From NCBI GenBank assembly GCA_023374045.1, contig CM041776.1, forward strand, positions 323,789,925-323,853,924: DNA of 64,000 bases. Reading direction: 5' to 3'. Shown here piece by piece: positions 1 to 12,178 of this stretch; the first letter of the stretch is position 1; each line of letters starts with the position of its first letter. The notes under the pieces were generated by a model. The model made no database searches, was not told where the DNA came from, and worked only from the letters and a program-made list of their open reading frames with translations. The translations under genes were made by a program, and so were the position numbers. Source of the stretch: Limonium bicolor (Eukaryota; Streptophyta; Magnoliopsida; Caryophyllales; Plumbaginaceae).

Positions 1-660
1 GCCGATTATCTTCAATTATAGAAGATGCCAAGATGGATGGTGCTCCACCCAGCCGACCCACCTGCATAAGAATACAAGATTGAAACAATAATACAGCTCA
101 ATTAATGTAGATCATTATGTAGCAAATAATAAAATCAAGTAGGCACCATGGACCCCATTACCGTAAGTTGCAAACCAAATGGAGCTGCTCTCTTCTTATT
201 CGATCAACCTGCATAAATAAACAAGTATTAGAGATGCTAATGATCAAATAAAAACAACAAGATAAAGCCTAACTAATGACAAGAATAAAACAATGGATAG
301 TGGTGTCCTAGCATGCTAGGAGCCGTGAGTCTACAGCAACAAAGATGCTGGTTTACTCCATGATATCCGAACAGCACCTGCAAGAAGACAAGGTTAGTTC
401 AATTAACCAAACATGAAATACTAAAGAAATGCATTACCTAACTACCTAACAAATATAGCATGATCTTATGTCTCAATAAATACAAAGGAAATCGGTGGCC
501 TATGTGCTGAATCATTACCAAAACCACAAAGGAAAAACAATGCATTGATAACATGGAATTAGTTTAGAAAAATTCAAAAAGAGAACATTTACCTAACTTA
601 TATTTGTCCTATAGCTTCAAGTCGCCAACCAAGCTTATTATCTTCCTTATCATCAGCCGA
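1..660 (-). other. Unidentified region with exon-like segments on the minus strand
   Basis: No long reading frame is present. On the minus strand three pyrimidine-rich tracts ending in GCAG precede short open segments, with boundaries near 69, 204 and 375. The segment at about 155-203 is followed by a GTAATG donor-like site. A further open stretch ends in a stop near 600. The three acceptor-like tracts resemble one another, so they could equally be copies of a degenerate repeat. I do not recognise the encoded peptides. This may be a fragment of a host gene or part of an old element. Confidence 0.2.
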
Positions 661-899
661 ATACAATCACTTATGGAGTTCATTTATTGAGCTAATAATT
701 CATGAATAAACAAAGAACAAAGACTAGTCAAATTAGGAATTTATTAAAAAAAAGAAGAATCAATTCAATTACCTTCCTCTAAATACCAACGTAGAGCTTC
801 ATTTCTCCTTTGCCCTCCTTGGCCGATGGGGTAAGTTCACCTCCTTCTTTCTTTTCTTCTTCCATTGTTAGCTAATTCTTAAGAGTTCTAATAACTCCA

Positions 900-3800
900 T
901 TAATGGTGAATTAAATTCTAACACCATTTCTATGTAAATTCCTAGTTAATTCTATCAAGTCTTGAAGCAAGAAAAATCCTACCAAATCTACAAGGAAATC
1001 GCCAAGCATATATGCTCCAAGGTGGTTCCTAAATTCAACAACAATACAAGGAACAACAAGATCAAGTTAAGGTATATTTTTATGTTGAAAAATCCTAAGT
1101 AAATACCTAAATCATTTTCGAAAATTTAGGAACTTCTAAATCTATATTCTCTTCATTATTTCATGAAGGAAACTTGGATCTACGATCATCCCAAGGTGTA
1201 TCAAAAATACCTTGTTAAATTCCTAAGGTAAACTCTTGTAAAATTACTACAAATATTATTTATAAACTCTTGTTAAAAGTCTAACAAATGGATCTCCTAA
1301 ATATATTTAAGGAGCCGAAAGTTATTCTTCAATATAGCATTTGGAGAGCTTGGAAATTCAAGGAAAAGTCAAGTACAAGAATTGTCTTGATTTAAGGGTA
1401 AGTTTACATAATTAAGGTTTATTAAGTATAAGCTTAATTTAAGCTTCAAACTTTGGTATAAAACAATTATGTTTAAGCCATGTTAATAATAAGGCCGAAA
1501 ATTATTGAGTTGAAATACCAAGTAAATAATTTATAACATATAAGGTAAGATTATTACCTTAAGGCATAAAATGTGTCACAAGAATTAATTAGGATACACA
1601 TATATTAAAACCAAAATATCTAAGGATAATATGTTCTATTTTTAGTTTATAATCATTCTAAGTCATTAGTATAATTTTTAGGAGTGTTATATGGCTTATA
1701 TACATTTATATGTATTTATCATAAGGTTTAAATCAAGATTTAAAACCATTTGGTAAAATTAAATTGGAGCCCAGAGCTTAATATAAAGCTTGGGTAGTTT
1801 TCGAAATATATATAAGTGTACTAACTTATATTATAAATTTGGGGATTATTAAAAATAGCTACAAGTACTTAAATGGTTAGTTAAATAAGTTTTGTGGCAA
1901 AAATATAAACTTTGAAAAGTTTGGGGTGCTTATTGTAATTGCCGAGAGCTAAAGGATTAATTTGGTATATTTATGATATAATATAAGGTAGGAATTAATA
2001 TTATGAATTTTGGTGAATTTAAATAAGTGTTTAAGTGTTAAAATAACAATTTATAAAGTTTTGGGACTATTTTGTAATTATTGGAAAATATAAGGTATGT
2101 CCGAGAATTACTTGTGATTTTATGGGTATATTAAAGTATTAATTATGAAATTAAGTCTTGGTCAAAGTGTTGACCAAAAAACTTTGGGATAAAATGATTT
2201 ATGACATAAAATATTAAGTTTATAAAAGTTTTGGGGTGAATATGTAATTTATGAAAGTATATATGAAGAATAGAATTTAATGTGGGCGGATATGTAATTT
2301 AAGAAAAGATATGGGTTACTTTGGTTATTTAAAGAAAGTAAATATTAAAACTATAGTTTATAGTTAATATGTAACTTATATAAAGTTTTGGGGTTAAAAG
2401 TGTTAATAAAGAAAACTATATGTTGAAACCGAAAGGTTATGGTCTTAGTTAGTAACTTATAAAAATTGGTGGTATTAATTGTAATTACCGAAGTAATAAG
2501 AGTATTTGGTGGTTTGTAAAATAAGGTGGTTAATTAATATTTACAAAGGTTAATGTGGGTAATTAGTGGATTATAAAGTTATAAGGTTATTTGGCAATTT
2601 ATAGAAGTTAATATAATTGTTTTTCAATTTCCGAAATTGATAAGGGTATTTAATAAATTATAAAAGTATATGGTTATTTGGTAAGTTGTAAAAGTTAACG
2701 GGATCAATTATGATTACCGGAAAATTATATGAGGTTATTTAGTAATTTATTAAATTGTTGGGTATAATATATAAATACCGAGTTAATAAGATTGGTTTTG
2801 TAATTTAATAAGGCAAGGAAGTGAAACTAGGTAATATAATGTATTATGGTATATTAACGAATATAATATAAAGTTTATAAAATAATTTTGGTTATAATAA
2901 AAATGACCAAGGGATATAATATGATAAGTGGAAATAATTAGTATATAATTAATAAGGTAAAGATGTACCGTATAAATGATAATTCATTATCACATGTGAG
3001 TTTCACATAAAATAATGAACTGCTAGGTTATCTAGAACCTCTGTTAAAATAATAGGGGAAAATAAATAACATACAGAGTTATTATATGGCGAGAATAAAC
3101 TCTACAGTGACAGTACTGTAATACTTAATGAATAGTTGTATTAATACTACCCGGTATTGCATGTTTAAATAACAGCGTACGGGAAGGGACTACTAAACAG
3201 GAGTTTGTCAAGCTAGTAGTTTCTTGGTGAACGGTATGTTAATTGTGTGGTCTGAATGTCCTAAGGATTATCCTAAGGTCCAGGCATTGTGTGTTTAATT
3301 GCTTAAGAACGTTATCTATGATTTTATGTGAATGATATTGTATGTGGGGTTGCTCAAACTGTTGCGTTGTATTTTATACGCGAATGTCTTGTGACTAAAG
3401 TTTATACATCTAAACTGGAAAAAAAAAGAAGACTAACTGACCTTTAGGTATTATTGAACCTAACAAGGGTCAAATGTGATAGTCTTATTTCAAGTATTGG
3501 TTATGATGTCACTGACAAGAAGGGCTAACTTATAAAGAGAGGAATCCAGATCGTTTCGACTTTCTGGTTGCGCATTGTGATCACTATGAGAGACTCAAGA
3601 AGGGAGTGACTCAAAATCCATCAGCCACATTCGAGGATGGCGGAATGCACTGCCGTTGGTGCACAGTTTCGACCGGATCGGTCAATTAACCGGGGCCACA
3701 TGGTCAGCTGGTAAACAGTTCCAATGGAACACAAGGGACATTCGTCCACAAGTTATTAAGGTTTGTCTTAACATGACACTTGAGGTGAAATTAATTGGGA

Positions 3801-4504
3801 AAGGTTAAATGATTGGTTTAAAGGGTAAGAGCCAAGTGACTAACTAACAAGTACAGTTTAACACGTGTATCTTGTTTGATTATTGTTATGGTTTATTAAT
3901 GTGTGATTACTGGTTGTTGTTGTGTGGTTATTGTTGTGTGGTTATTAGCATTGTGTACTATTGTACTCTGGTGTTTACAGGTGGATTGTTATGTGTTTGT
4001 TAAGTGTTTACAGTTATTTCCGTTGTCATTATAAACCGGTATTTTATGTAATGAATCTAATATCAAGATGGCTAAAACGACTTAAGGAATCCAGATGATT
4101 TAAGACTACATTTAGCATACCAGCATTTCGATTGCTGAGCCCTTTAGTGGGCCAAAAATTCCAGGTTATTGAAGAAGACTCAAACCGGAGCGTGGGACAC
4201 GGGGGTAGCTGAAGTGTTTTCAACAAACACCATCGGTTTTTTTTGTATTGTATTTAGGAGGATGTTGTATTCAGTTAGTTGCTCATTTAGTTGGAATTGG
4301 TTGTAATAATTAGAGTGCTCAGTATCTGTTCATCATAGCGTGAGAAGTTGTAATGTTGGAAAGAGTAAGGATGCCTTGTTACTCAGAAGGGTGAGTGACG
4401 GCGTGTAACACCAAGGTTAGATAGTTTTATTTTCCGCTGCGAATTACTATTTATTATGTTTCGAGTTATGACGTCATTACAGGTTTAAGATTAGGGGTGT
4501 TACA
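900..4504 (+). mobile_element. Old LTR-like block H; right end recognisable, left end not defined
   Basis: The right end (about 4370-4504) has the signature shared by the plus-oriented gypsy LTRs here: a CCGCTGCGA motif about 80 nt from the end, then GGGGTGTTACA. The block is very AT-rich and has no coding capacity. No matching second LTR is in the window and the left edge is undefined. It contains the degenerate repeat tract at about 1780-2960. I infer a Ty3/gypsy LTR of the same broad group as A to G, older or from a more distant family. Confidence 0.45.
1780..2960. repeat. Degenerate AT-rich tandem-like repeats
   Basis: A loose unit of roughly 60-110 bp recurs about ten times. Its core resembles 'ttataaagttttgggg' followed by 'tgtaattaccga' and an AT-rich spacer; clear examples lie near 1905, 2050, 2220, 2375, 2455 and 2630. 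Copies are too diverged and variably spaced for a simple satellite. It lies wholly inside LTR-like block H. Confidence 0.45.
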
Positions 4505-4549
4505 AAGTATTTGTACAGTAATGACGGGATTAGCGATAGGGGTGTTACA
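4505..4549 (+). repeat. Duplicated LTR-end segment at the H/E junction
   Basis: The sequence GGGGTGTTACA ends at 4504 and again at 4549. The intervening 45 bp repeat the run-up (TTAC...GGATTAG / AAGATTAG) imperfectly. The leader of element E begins immediately afterwards. This looks like a small duplication or a recombination scar at the point where E has lost the rest of its body. Confidence 0.35.
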
Positions 4550-5694
4550 TCAGACTAAGTCTAGCTCTCTGCTGACGGGTGTGTCGACTTAGCTCGTCAT
4601 GGTCAGGCCGTCAGGCCTTTCCAAGGTCTCATTCTCTAGTCCTTTAGGTTTTGTAATCCGATATTTATGTTTATTGCTATCTTGCCATAATGGCTTCCCA
4701 TATAGCTTAATTGTGGCACCACTTGCTATGGCAAGTGCGCCATGCAAGATGGGCTATCAATACTGTGTACGCCGGTAGTGGTACTTTCTCTTAATCTCCT
4801 TGTAATTGGTAGTCCTCGGGACTCCTTAGATGTTCTCTTGTTTTGGATAACTGTTCATCCGGCAGTTTCCTGGCTGATCTGACAGTATAGTCACTTATCA
4901 GGGTGTTCCTCTTTCTGAGGGAACCCCTTGTTATTTACTTACGCCTTAATCCTCGCTCCCTTTTCCACGCATTTGACGTGGTTAGTAAGTACTAACTCTC
5001 CTTTGGCACTACATCGTAGTCCTATTCCAGTATACAACGTGTATGCGTTTTCATAGTCGTTTGCACCATGTCGGTCAGGTTTTGTAACCTTTCTAATTGT
5101 ATGAGGTTTGGAGTCCCCGTTTCATAATGGACTTTCCGGTAGTCTGTATTCTCATGCGCGGTATTACCCCGCAGTTATGCTCCTTCGGACTACTATTCAG
5201 TATCCCTGTCACTTCTCTTTTTCCTCTCCATTGCACTCGTAGTGCTTTCCCCTTCTTGTGGGTGGGGCTGGGTTATATCGACTCCGTAGCATGTCGACCC
5301 ATGTTGCCGGTAATTACCGTTCTCTTACTGGTAGAATTTCGTTGGCAGCACCTGTTCCACTGTTGCCCTCGAATTACGACCTTCAAGTTTTCTGTAAACT
5401 GTTGAATAACAAGTTGTTTCCCGTATTGCTTAACGTTAACCGACTGGCAGATTGGGTTCCCCCGAGTAAGAGAAGGCTTTTCTCTCTTTGGCGTTTGTGC
5501 CCCGTATATCAAAGCTAGGGATGTGGAGGGCGGGTTTAGGTATGTAGGAATCCGGTAAACACCAGGAATTCCTAACTAATGCCCTCTCGCACTATCTCTC
5601 AACCCTTCACCCATAACTCAAATCTTAACTCGGTATTCTCCTAAGTTCTGTAATTCTAGTCATCAGAGCGTAACTACACTCTGATACCACTTTT
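4550..5694 (-). mobile_element. Truncated leader/internal region of element E
   Basis: Read on the minus strand, this follows E's 5' LTR and primer site. It matches the leader of element B (about 51890-53053) over its whole length, and C (38692 on) in the opposite orientation; shared landmarks include a GTCAGGCC-containing inverted repeat and a GGGAACCC/ACTCGGG segment. No reading frame above about 100 codons occurs and none is shared among the copies, so I see no gag here. E breaks off abruptly at 4550, so the rest of its interior and its 3' LTR are missing. Confidence 0.7.
5678..5689 (-). other. Primer binding site of E (initiator Met tRNA type) in a hairpin
   Basis: The minus strand reads TGGTATCAGAGT, one mismatch from the TGGTATCAGAGC site typical of plant elements primed by initiator Met tRNA. 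It lies 5 nt from the LTR end. It overlaps a stem-loop at 5662-5685 with an 11-bp stem, one pair being a G-T wobble. Confidence 0.75.
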
Positions 5695-5794
5695 TGTAAC
5701 ACCCCAACTCACAAAGCCATACTCATCTGATAAACCTTCATTTACTTATACCAACATTGCAGCGAAATTCCTTACAACAATTGGTGTTACCGCC

Positions 5795-5816
5795 GTTAGT
5801 CACCCACGTGACTAAC
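5795..5816. repeat. Conserved LTR-end stem-loop, E copy
   Basis: Arms GTTAGTCAC and GTGACTAAC pair perfectly around a 4-nt loop, about 100 bp inside the LTR end. Element A has the same structure with different but still complementary arms. Confidence 0.7.
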
Positions 5817-7225
5817 TAGGCATACTAAATTCTCCAAGATCTAGCTACAGTCTGATGGACCAGAATATATGGAACATTAGTACTTACAATCCTTAACCAA
5901 TTACATAACAATTTACAAGTTCCTTACGTCCTTTACAACTTACTAACATAAATTACCCTATGAGAGTACATGCACAACTCGTAGGTCATACTTAAACCTG
6001 TAATACATCTACCCCATCTTACTCTCAAGTCGGGTCATCTGCTGCTTCTCACCTACAAAATAATGGATGCCCCTAGGGGCTCAGCACCTTTGCTGTTATG
6101 ATTAACGTGTAGCCCCCAAGCTAATGGGGCTACGCACGACTACTTTGTTGTATACATGCGATTGATTAATTATACAACACTAATAGGAAGTGCAATAAAT
6201 ACCACATAATATATGAAGCAACTCATAGCTCAACCACATTGAACGACTTATTAAGCGTTCTTTAAGTAAATGAGTTAGCTTTGAACTCATTAAGTTAAGA
6301 TTTCTCTTATCCTCATATCCACTCTTATCTCAGTGTACCAACCTTTCTTTGAATAGAATTGGTTGTTTCTTAACTCAATGTTTATCTTTGTCGCGTCAAA
6401 AGTAACCCAAGCCAATGAGCTATCTACTCCATTGGGTTAAATAAACATTATTTCTTAAATTTGGGATTTAGGAGATCCCACCGCACCATCTTAATCTTGC
6501 CTCCCACCTTGAACTGTAATCCAAGGTGGCCGAGTTTATTTGTCGACTCTAGATGACAAGTCGGAAGACAAGTCTCAGTGGAGGATAGACCTGATAAGGA
6601 TTCCGACCTCCTAATTCAACATGCATGACCGGAGTCAGTCCCGGATTCCTCACTCCCCCAAGTTCCAGTTAGTAGGAGTCTCAAGACAATGTTTGTTAGT
6701 TAAATCTCTTTCGGTTATTAACAAACTCTTATTAGGGAGTGTTTCGTGTTCTCACACAATTGTTTACTAAACATTAGTTAGTAAGTTCTCAAAGGTAGGT
6801 TGTGTTAGTTTATTACAACACACAACACATACAATAAACTGGTTGCATGTTTTATCTTGTTTAGTCAGAACATATAAACATATAGCACACAAGCCGAGGT
6901 ACACCACGTTAGCAAGCAGACTACAAGAAAACCATACCATTCACCGTTAGTCGTTCAATTGCTTACTCTCCTCCGGAGTCCAAACTCAAACCCTAAAACA
7001 ATCATCCAATTGGGTGGTTAATTACTTTAAATTAACCTAACTCGTATCATCACTAACGATTTCCGATTAATAATCTCTAAGTTATAGTAGTGTAAACTTA
7101 ACCACTTAACTCATCTTACTTCTCCTTATATCTTAGGTTCTTATGTACATATCTTTATAATCATCGTTACTCTCCTAATGGTGTACCACTAATGCCACTC
7201 TTTCTTTTCTCTCTCTTTTTTTTTA

Positions 7226-7345
7226 CAAGGCCGACCGACCCACCCTGGGTCAATCCCCTGGGTCGGTCGGATGCAGAAGCATCTGGTTTGACAGTTTTTG
7301 CTTGACCGACCCAGATAGGGTCGGTCCCCTGGGTCGGTCCACTAC
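7226..7345. repeat. CCGACC/GGTCGG inverted-repeat array in E LTR
   Basis: Short GC-rich inverted repeats (CCGACCGACCC ... GGGTCGGTCGG) occur twice in an otherwise AT-rich LTR. The position matches longer arrays in the LTRs of A and B, where the core is GACCGGAC/GTCCGGTC. Confidence 0.75.
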
Positions 7346-8525
7346 ATAACCCTTTTCCAAAATGCTTATTTCACTTCAATCTTTTCCACAAGTGTCCTAG
7401 TATGTTCCCACATCATTTTGGCACTTTTATAAACTCTTAAATCATCCACCAAACTCATTATTGAACCCACCTCCAAATTCCTTAATCACTTACTCAAATT
7501 CTTACTAAATTCATAACACTTAAAACTTAGTTCCTTATACACCCAACATGTAAACTTAGCCTAAAACCATAACTAACCAAAGTGTTTCTTCTCAACCATT
7601 TTGACTATTCTTGAAGCATTATGAATCATCCTCACCTCCTTAACTCAAACTTCTCAAAGTTCTCAAGGTCATATTGCATCTCCATGCACAACTTCCTCTC
7701 CTTTACACTTACTAGTTATCATTCCTAAACTTGTACATACTTATGCATTTATAGCCATCCTCTTAACACTTTAACATTGTTCCTCACCTAACTACACAAT
7801 TACTTAGACTTGTACTCATCCTTTCTCCTTCAACTTGGCCATTCTAAATTCTTCTTAAACATTTCCATCTCCTTTAATCAATTTACTCACCATTAACATG
7901 GTTATAAATTATTATCCATTCCTAATCATTCCCCTGAATAGTTACTACATTCACTTATAGTTTTCACCTCCATCACCCAAGTCCACTCATTACCATCCAA
8001 GATATACACTTATTAATTCACTACTAGCATCTTTATCTCCTTACACAAGCTATTCAAAATTCTCAATGTTATATTCTCTAGTTCATACCTAAATCATCAT
8101 AAGACATTATACATCATTTCCTTCAGATTTTTGCACAAGTCTTAACATTCCTAATACCATGATTTTGGAGGTTTAATACACCCACCTAACCTCTAATCCC
8201 TCCTAGACAACTCTAGGTCTTTCTAAATCTCAAGATCACCTTTGTTAACTTATTTCCACTCAAGTTTCCCTTAATGACTCCTAGTAAATCCTTGGTCATT
8301 TTAGTTCACAACAACAACTAAAAACACTTGGTTTGCTACTTAAATTTCTCCACAACCTCTCTAGTATATTATCATGCCCAAATGCATAGTTTTTCTCATT
8401 CAATCAACTCACACACATCAAACCCTTTTCTCATGATATTTCTCACCCAATTCAAACCATTCATAACAAACTCAATATAGCGCAATAATCTTAAATTGCA
8501 TAGCACTAAGGCTCTTAAATGACAT

Positions 8526-8669
8526 GGCTCTTAGGCCCTTAAATGACATGGCTCTTAGGCCCTTAAATGACATGGCTCTTAGGCCCTTAAATGACATGGA
8601 TCTTATGCCCTTAAATGACATGGCTCTTAGGCCCTTAAATGACATGGCTGTTAGGCCCTTAAATGACAT
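8526..8669. repeat. 24-bp minisatellite, six copies
   Basis: Six direct copies of a 24-bp unit (GGCTCTTAGGCCCTTAAATG plus ACAT) are near-identical, with a partial copy before them. The unit length is divisible by three, so both strands stay open and encode octapeptide repeats; I regard these as incidental. The LTRs of A and B carry only one to two copies at the same position, so the array expanded in E. Confidence 0.9.
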
Positions 8670-9081
8670 GAATTTAAACACTAAATTTCCCATATATAGA
8701 GCTTTCAACCTGCTTTTACACAACACTCAATCTCATAGCAATTATAAATGCTCTTATAATCCACCTTATGCTTATTTTACTAACTCATTTTCCATTGGCT
8801 CCTTAGTCACAAGTAAACAAGTTCTAAAGCTTGTTCACATTCTTTTCCCTAGGTTATATAAACATTTTTTAATGTAAGTTCTAGGCTACGTTTTGTACCT
8901 ATATAAACACCATTTCCTTAAGGCACTAAATTACATTAAGGCAAGCAATTTACCTTATGTTTCAAGCCTTTTCCTTTCTCCTTTCCTCTTTGTTTCTTGA
9001 TTGATTTTCAGCCAAGATGGTTTCTCCCTTGCTAAATTTCTAATCGATGTTCAAATAAGGTAATGAGTGCTATGTAATATA

Positions 9082-9086
9082 CCTGG
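9082..9086. repeat. Target site duplication CCTGG flanking element C (left copy)
   Basis: CCTGG sits just before C's 5' LTR and again at 59924-59928 just after its 3' LTR. Removing everything between the copies restores an LTR of E that lines up with B's LTRs (about 46590-46700). This shows that 9087-59923 is one composite insertion. Confidence 0.8.
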
Positions 9087-10531
9087 TTTAATACCCTGGA
9101 CCTAAAAATGGTGATTAAATTACTCTAATATGATTATTCAGGGCCTAATGGGCCTAGAAAGTATTGGTAAAGAGAATAAAACCAAAAGAACAGAGAAAAC
9201 GCTTGAAAAGCGAAAAACGCTAAAACGCGCGTTAAATGAGTATAGGAGGTGTATAACCTCGGTTAGGGTCCGAGATGGATTCCTAGGGCTTAGTTAGGCC
9301 TAATTTTTATACGGGAATGATGCCCAAAGAAACGGATCCAAATAATGGATTAAAACGCTAACGGAGCTTTAAAGCACATTTTTCGAGAAAACCCGAAAAC
9401 GTGACTTTGAGTGGTCAAATAGACCCATATTAATTATGGTTGACTATAAATATAATTAAGTATTAATGGAAGCTTAATAACCATTAAAAAAAGAAACGAG
9501 AAAAATCCGAAAAACGGGCCCGATGAGTGAATAGTGCCGAACCGGGTAAAATAACGATCGTTTTCTGTAAAAGATGAAACGCTCCAGCTTACTAATATGG
9601 TGGGGACCAGTTTTTATGAGTATTGTGACTCCCCTACCTCACATAACTAGCTAACTAATTATAAGTGAAAAAACGTAAAGTAAATAGTGAAAAGTGGAAA
9701 AAGTAAACATAAACTCACCTTTCTTCTTCTCTCTCCTCTCATTCTTTCTTTTCCCACCGTGAGATTCCCCCTCTCTTTCCTCTCTTCTGGTTCTTTTCTT
9801 CCTCCACGATTTGGAGCTCCTCCAATGGCTACTCCACCTTCCTCACCTTGTACAAGCTTCGTTAAAGCTCCGATTTAAAACCGAGCATAGATTCTTGTTC
9901 CTCTCACCAAGGCCTATCTCCCTCTCTTTTCAAAATTCAAAAAGGATGAAGGTAATCTCCATGGGTTTTGCCCATTTGAAGAATAAACTACACCATTTTG
10001 GAGCTTGGAGTCTCCCGTTTCAAAAAAGGTAAAAAGTTTCAAGAGAAAAGCTCATTTTCTCCATTCTCTTAGGTTGGCCGATTTTTGCCCTCCTTAATAC
10101 CTTGTTTTCTTCTTTGTTGAGCATCTATTCAAACCTCTAATGGTGGGTTGGAGCCCCTCCTTGGATTCATGGTAAAATCAATTAGAGGGTTTCCAAAGAG
10201 AATTGGGTAAGAGAATTGCTTTGACCAATTTTGGTGTGAAGAGGAGTGGAGAAGAGAAGAAGAGTATTAAAAAGGAAACTTGAGAGAATTCAAGAGTATC
10301 GTGTGTGAACTGAGCAATGTGAGGACACGGCAAAAGTGAAACCAAGGTGTAAGGTATGATTTTCTCATGCCCCGTATGCTAACCGAGTTACGCTGATGTG
10401 TGTTTGTGTGCCGGTTTAATCAAGAAAGCATGAAAATAATCCATTGTTTGATTTTGTGTGTCTTGTGGTATGTTGTATGAGCTAACATACTTGTATGCCG
10501 GTGTGGTCTAACATAGTGTATAGACCGACTC
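9087..10531 (+). mobile_element. Element C 5' LTR, first part
   Basis: It begins TTTAATACCC, a diverged form of the TGAAATACCCC start of related LTRs. It is homologous to 57578-58474 from 9597 on. It contains pyrimidine-rich runs and several short frames that are not conserved between the two LTRs. Element A inserted after 10531, and the A duplication GACTC is at 10527-10531. The next roughly 750 bp of this LTR are missing; it resumes at 37991. Confidence 0.8.
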
Positions 10532-10622
10532 TGTAACACCCCTAATACGCACATGATACTAATTGAAATCGCCGGAGGATAAAATAACTAAACGTAAACT
10601 AACGCTTCGGTGCTACAACGCC

Positions 10623-10645
10623 GTCAACCAACCCACGTGGTTGAC
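10623..10645. repeat. Conserved LTR-end stem-loop, A 3' LTR copy
   Basis: Arms GTCAACCA and TGGTTGAC flank a short loop, with a one-base insertion relative to the 5' LTR copy at 35031-35052. Confidence 0.65.
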
Positions 10646-11867
10646 AAGGCAGAATAAATACAATTGTACCGGTCTGACGAGTCAGACTCCCAGCATAAGA
10701 CTAAACCATAAATACATCATATACAATACCGAGTACTACATCATCCTTCACTGTATAATATCACTGTATACTTACAACAAACAAAAGTATATAACCAAAG
10801 GAGCACAGGGCATCCCGGGCAAACATCCAAAGTATACAAAAGTAATTACTCCTAGGATCTAAAGCCACTCCGCTTCTCGATCCTCATCCTGCAGTATAAG
10901 AAATATGGATCCCCCGCGGGGGTCAGCACCCTTGGCTGGTATGGCTAACGCGCAGCCCATCGGCTACCGGATACGCGCAGTAATTGTCTATTTATCATGA
11001 TAACATGGCATTTATTTACATACATAACATAACATAACATAACATGGAGCATGGCATCAGTAGTGCACAGCTCATCATCACAACACAGTGGATCTTGGTT
11101 CCACAATAACAAACCCACAAGGGTCAAATAACATGGAGCCTAGAGAGTGATTCACCCTCATGTTAAGCTCGTTAAACACCTCATTACCGTTCTGTTAGAC
11201 GAACGAGTAACTTAAGTCACAAGCTGGTTCGGATTTAGTGACCCGAAACACCACACAAACGGTTCCCACTAAACCGATCATAAGTCAGAATTGGTAAGCT
11301 TTGGAAGAAGCTACGGAGATCGAACGCCAATTTAAGGTGACCAATCTTAACAACATAAGAGTCGAAATCTGATTCAGATATCTACTCTTAACTTAATGCA
11401 TGACCGGACAACCGGATTCCTCATTCCCAGTTAACACTTGTTAGAAGTTCATAGTGGAACTTAAAAAAACACAATAGGTGGTAAGTAATGTTAGACACAC
11501 ACAAGGGAATTGAGTCACAACAACACATCACAATAATATGAACACTGTAAACTTATTACATTTAAATCTTATAACGTTGTAAAACACAGAAAAACTACAA
11601 CACAAACCGGTGTAAACCGTTAGAAACAGACTGCAAGAAAACCATACCTTGGCCCTTGCCTCATTTGGTTTCCTCCGTAGTCCTCCTATACTAATTCAAG
11701 AACGTCGGTTAATTAACTTACTTAACCTCCAAATTTACTACATGTTTAACATAATTGTATGACCATGTTTTAATGTCTATCTTACCCTAGGTTACATTCA
11801 TTATACACCCTAGGGTTAACTACATAAGTCACATTCTTTTTCTGTTTTTTTTTTTACAAGTTTTGGT

Positions 11868-12178
11868 CCGACCGGACTTGCCTAAGTCCGGTCCATTCCA
11901 GTACCCTTTTTACCGTTGGAAATTCACTCCGACCGGACTTACATGTCCGGTCCTATGTCCGGTCGATTCCAGAGACTTATAACCCGTACAAAATTCATGC
12001 CGACCGGACTTGACAAGTCCGGTCCCACGTCCGGTCCATTCCAGAAACATTTTCCCTCTCAAAACACAAGTCCGACCGACTTGTAAGTCCGGTCCCCCAA
12101 GTCCGGTCGATTCCAGAACATTTTCCGGTAGTGTAACAGAGCCGACCGGGCTTGCAAGTCCGGTCGCAAGTCCGGTCT
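11868..12178. repeat. GACCGGAC/GTCCGGTC inverted-repeat array (A 3' LTR)
   Basis: Five units spaced about 65-70 bp apart each contain GACCGGAC-TTG and then one or two copies of the complementary GTCCGGTC, mostly followed by ATTCCAG. Each unit can fold as a short GC-rich hairpin. Open frames here (for example 12010-12237) follow the repeat and are not conserved genes. Confidence 0.85.

Larger units (their letters stand above)
5695..9081 (-). mobile_element. Element E 5' LTR, first part
   Basis: In plus coordinates the LTR opens with TGTAACACCCC, next to the primer site, so the element reads leftward. It aligns with B's LTRs throughout: a CCGACC hairpin array (7226-7345), the 24-bp minisatellite (8526-8669), and the same AT-rich filler. 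It is interrupted at 9082 by element C and resumes at 59929. No coding function is seen; open frames inside it come from repeats. Confidence 0.85.

Noticed and set aside
8524..8877. 117-codon frame with an octapeptide repeat
   Set aside because: It is created by the 24-bp minisatellite; the reverse strand is open for the same reason.
10527..10531. A full target duplication for A
   Set aside because: Only the left GACTC copy is present; the right end was deleted. The uninterrupted equivalent at 58470-58474 supports the site, but the pair cannot be shown.
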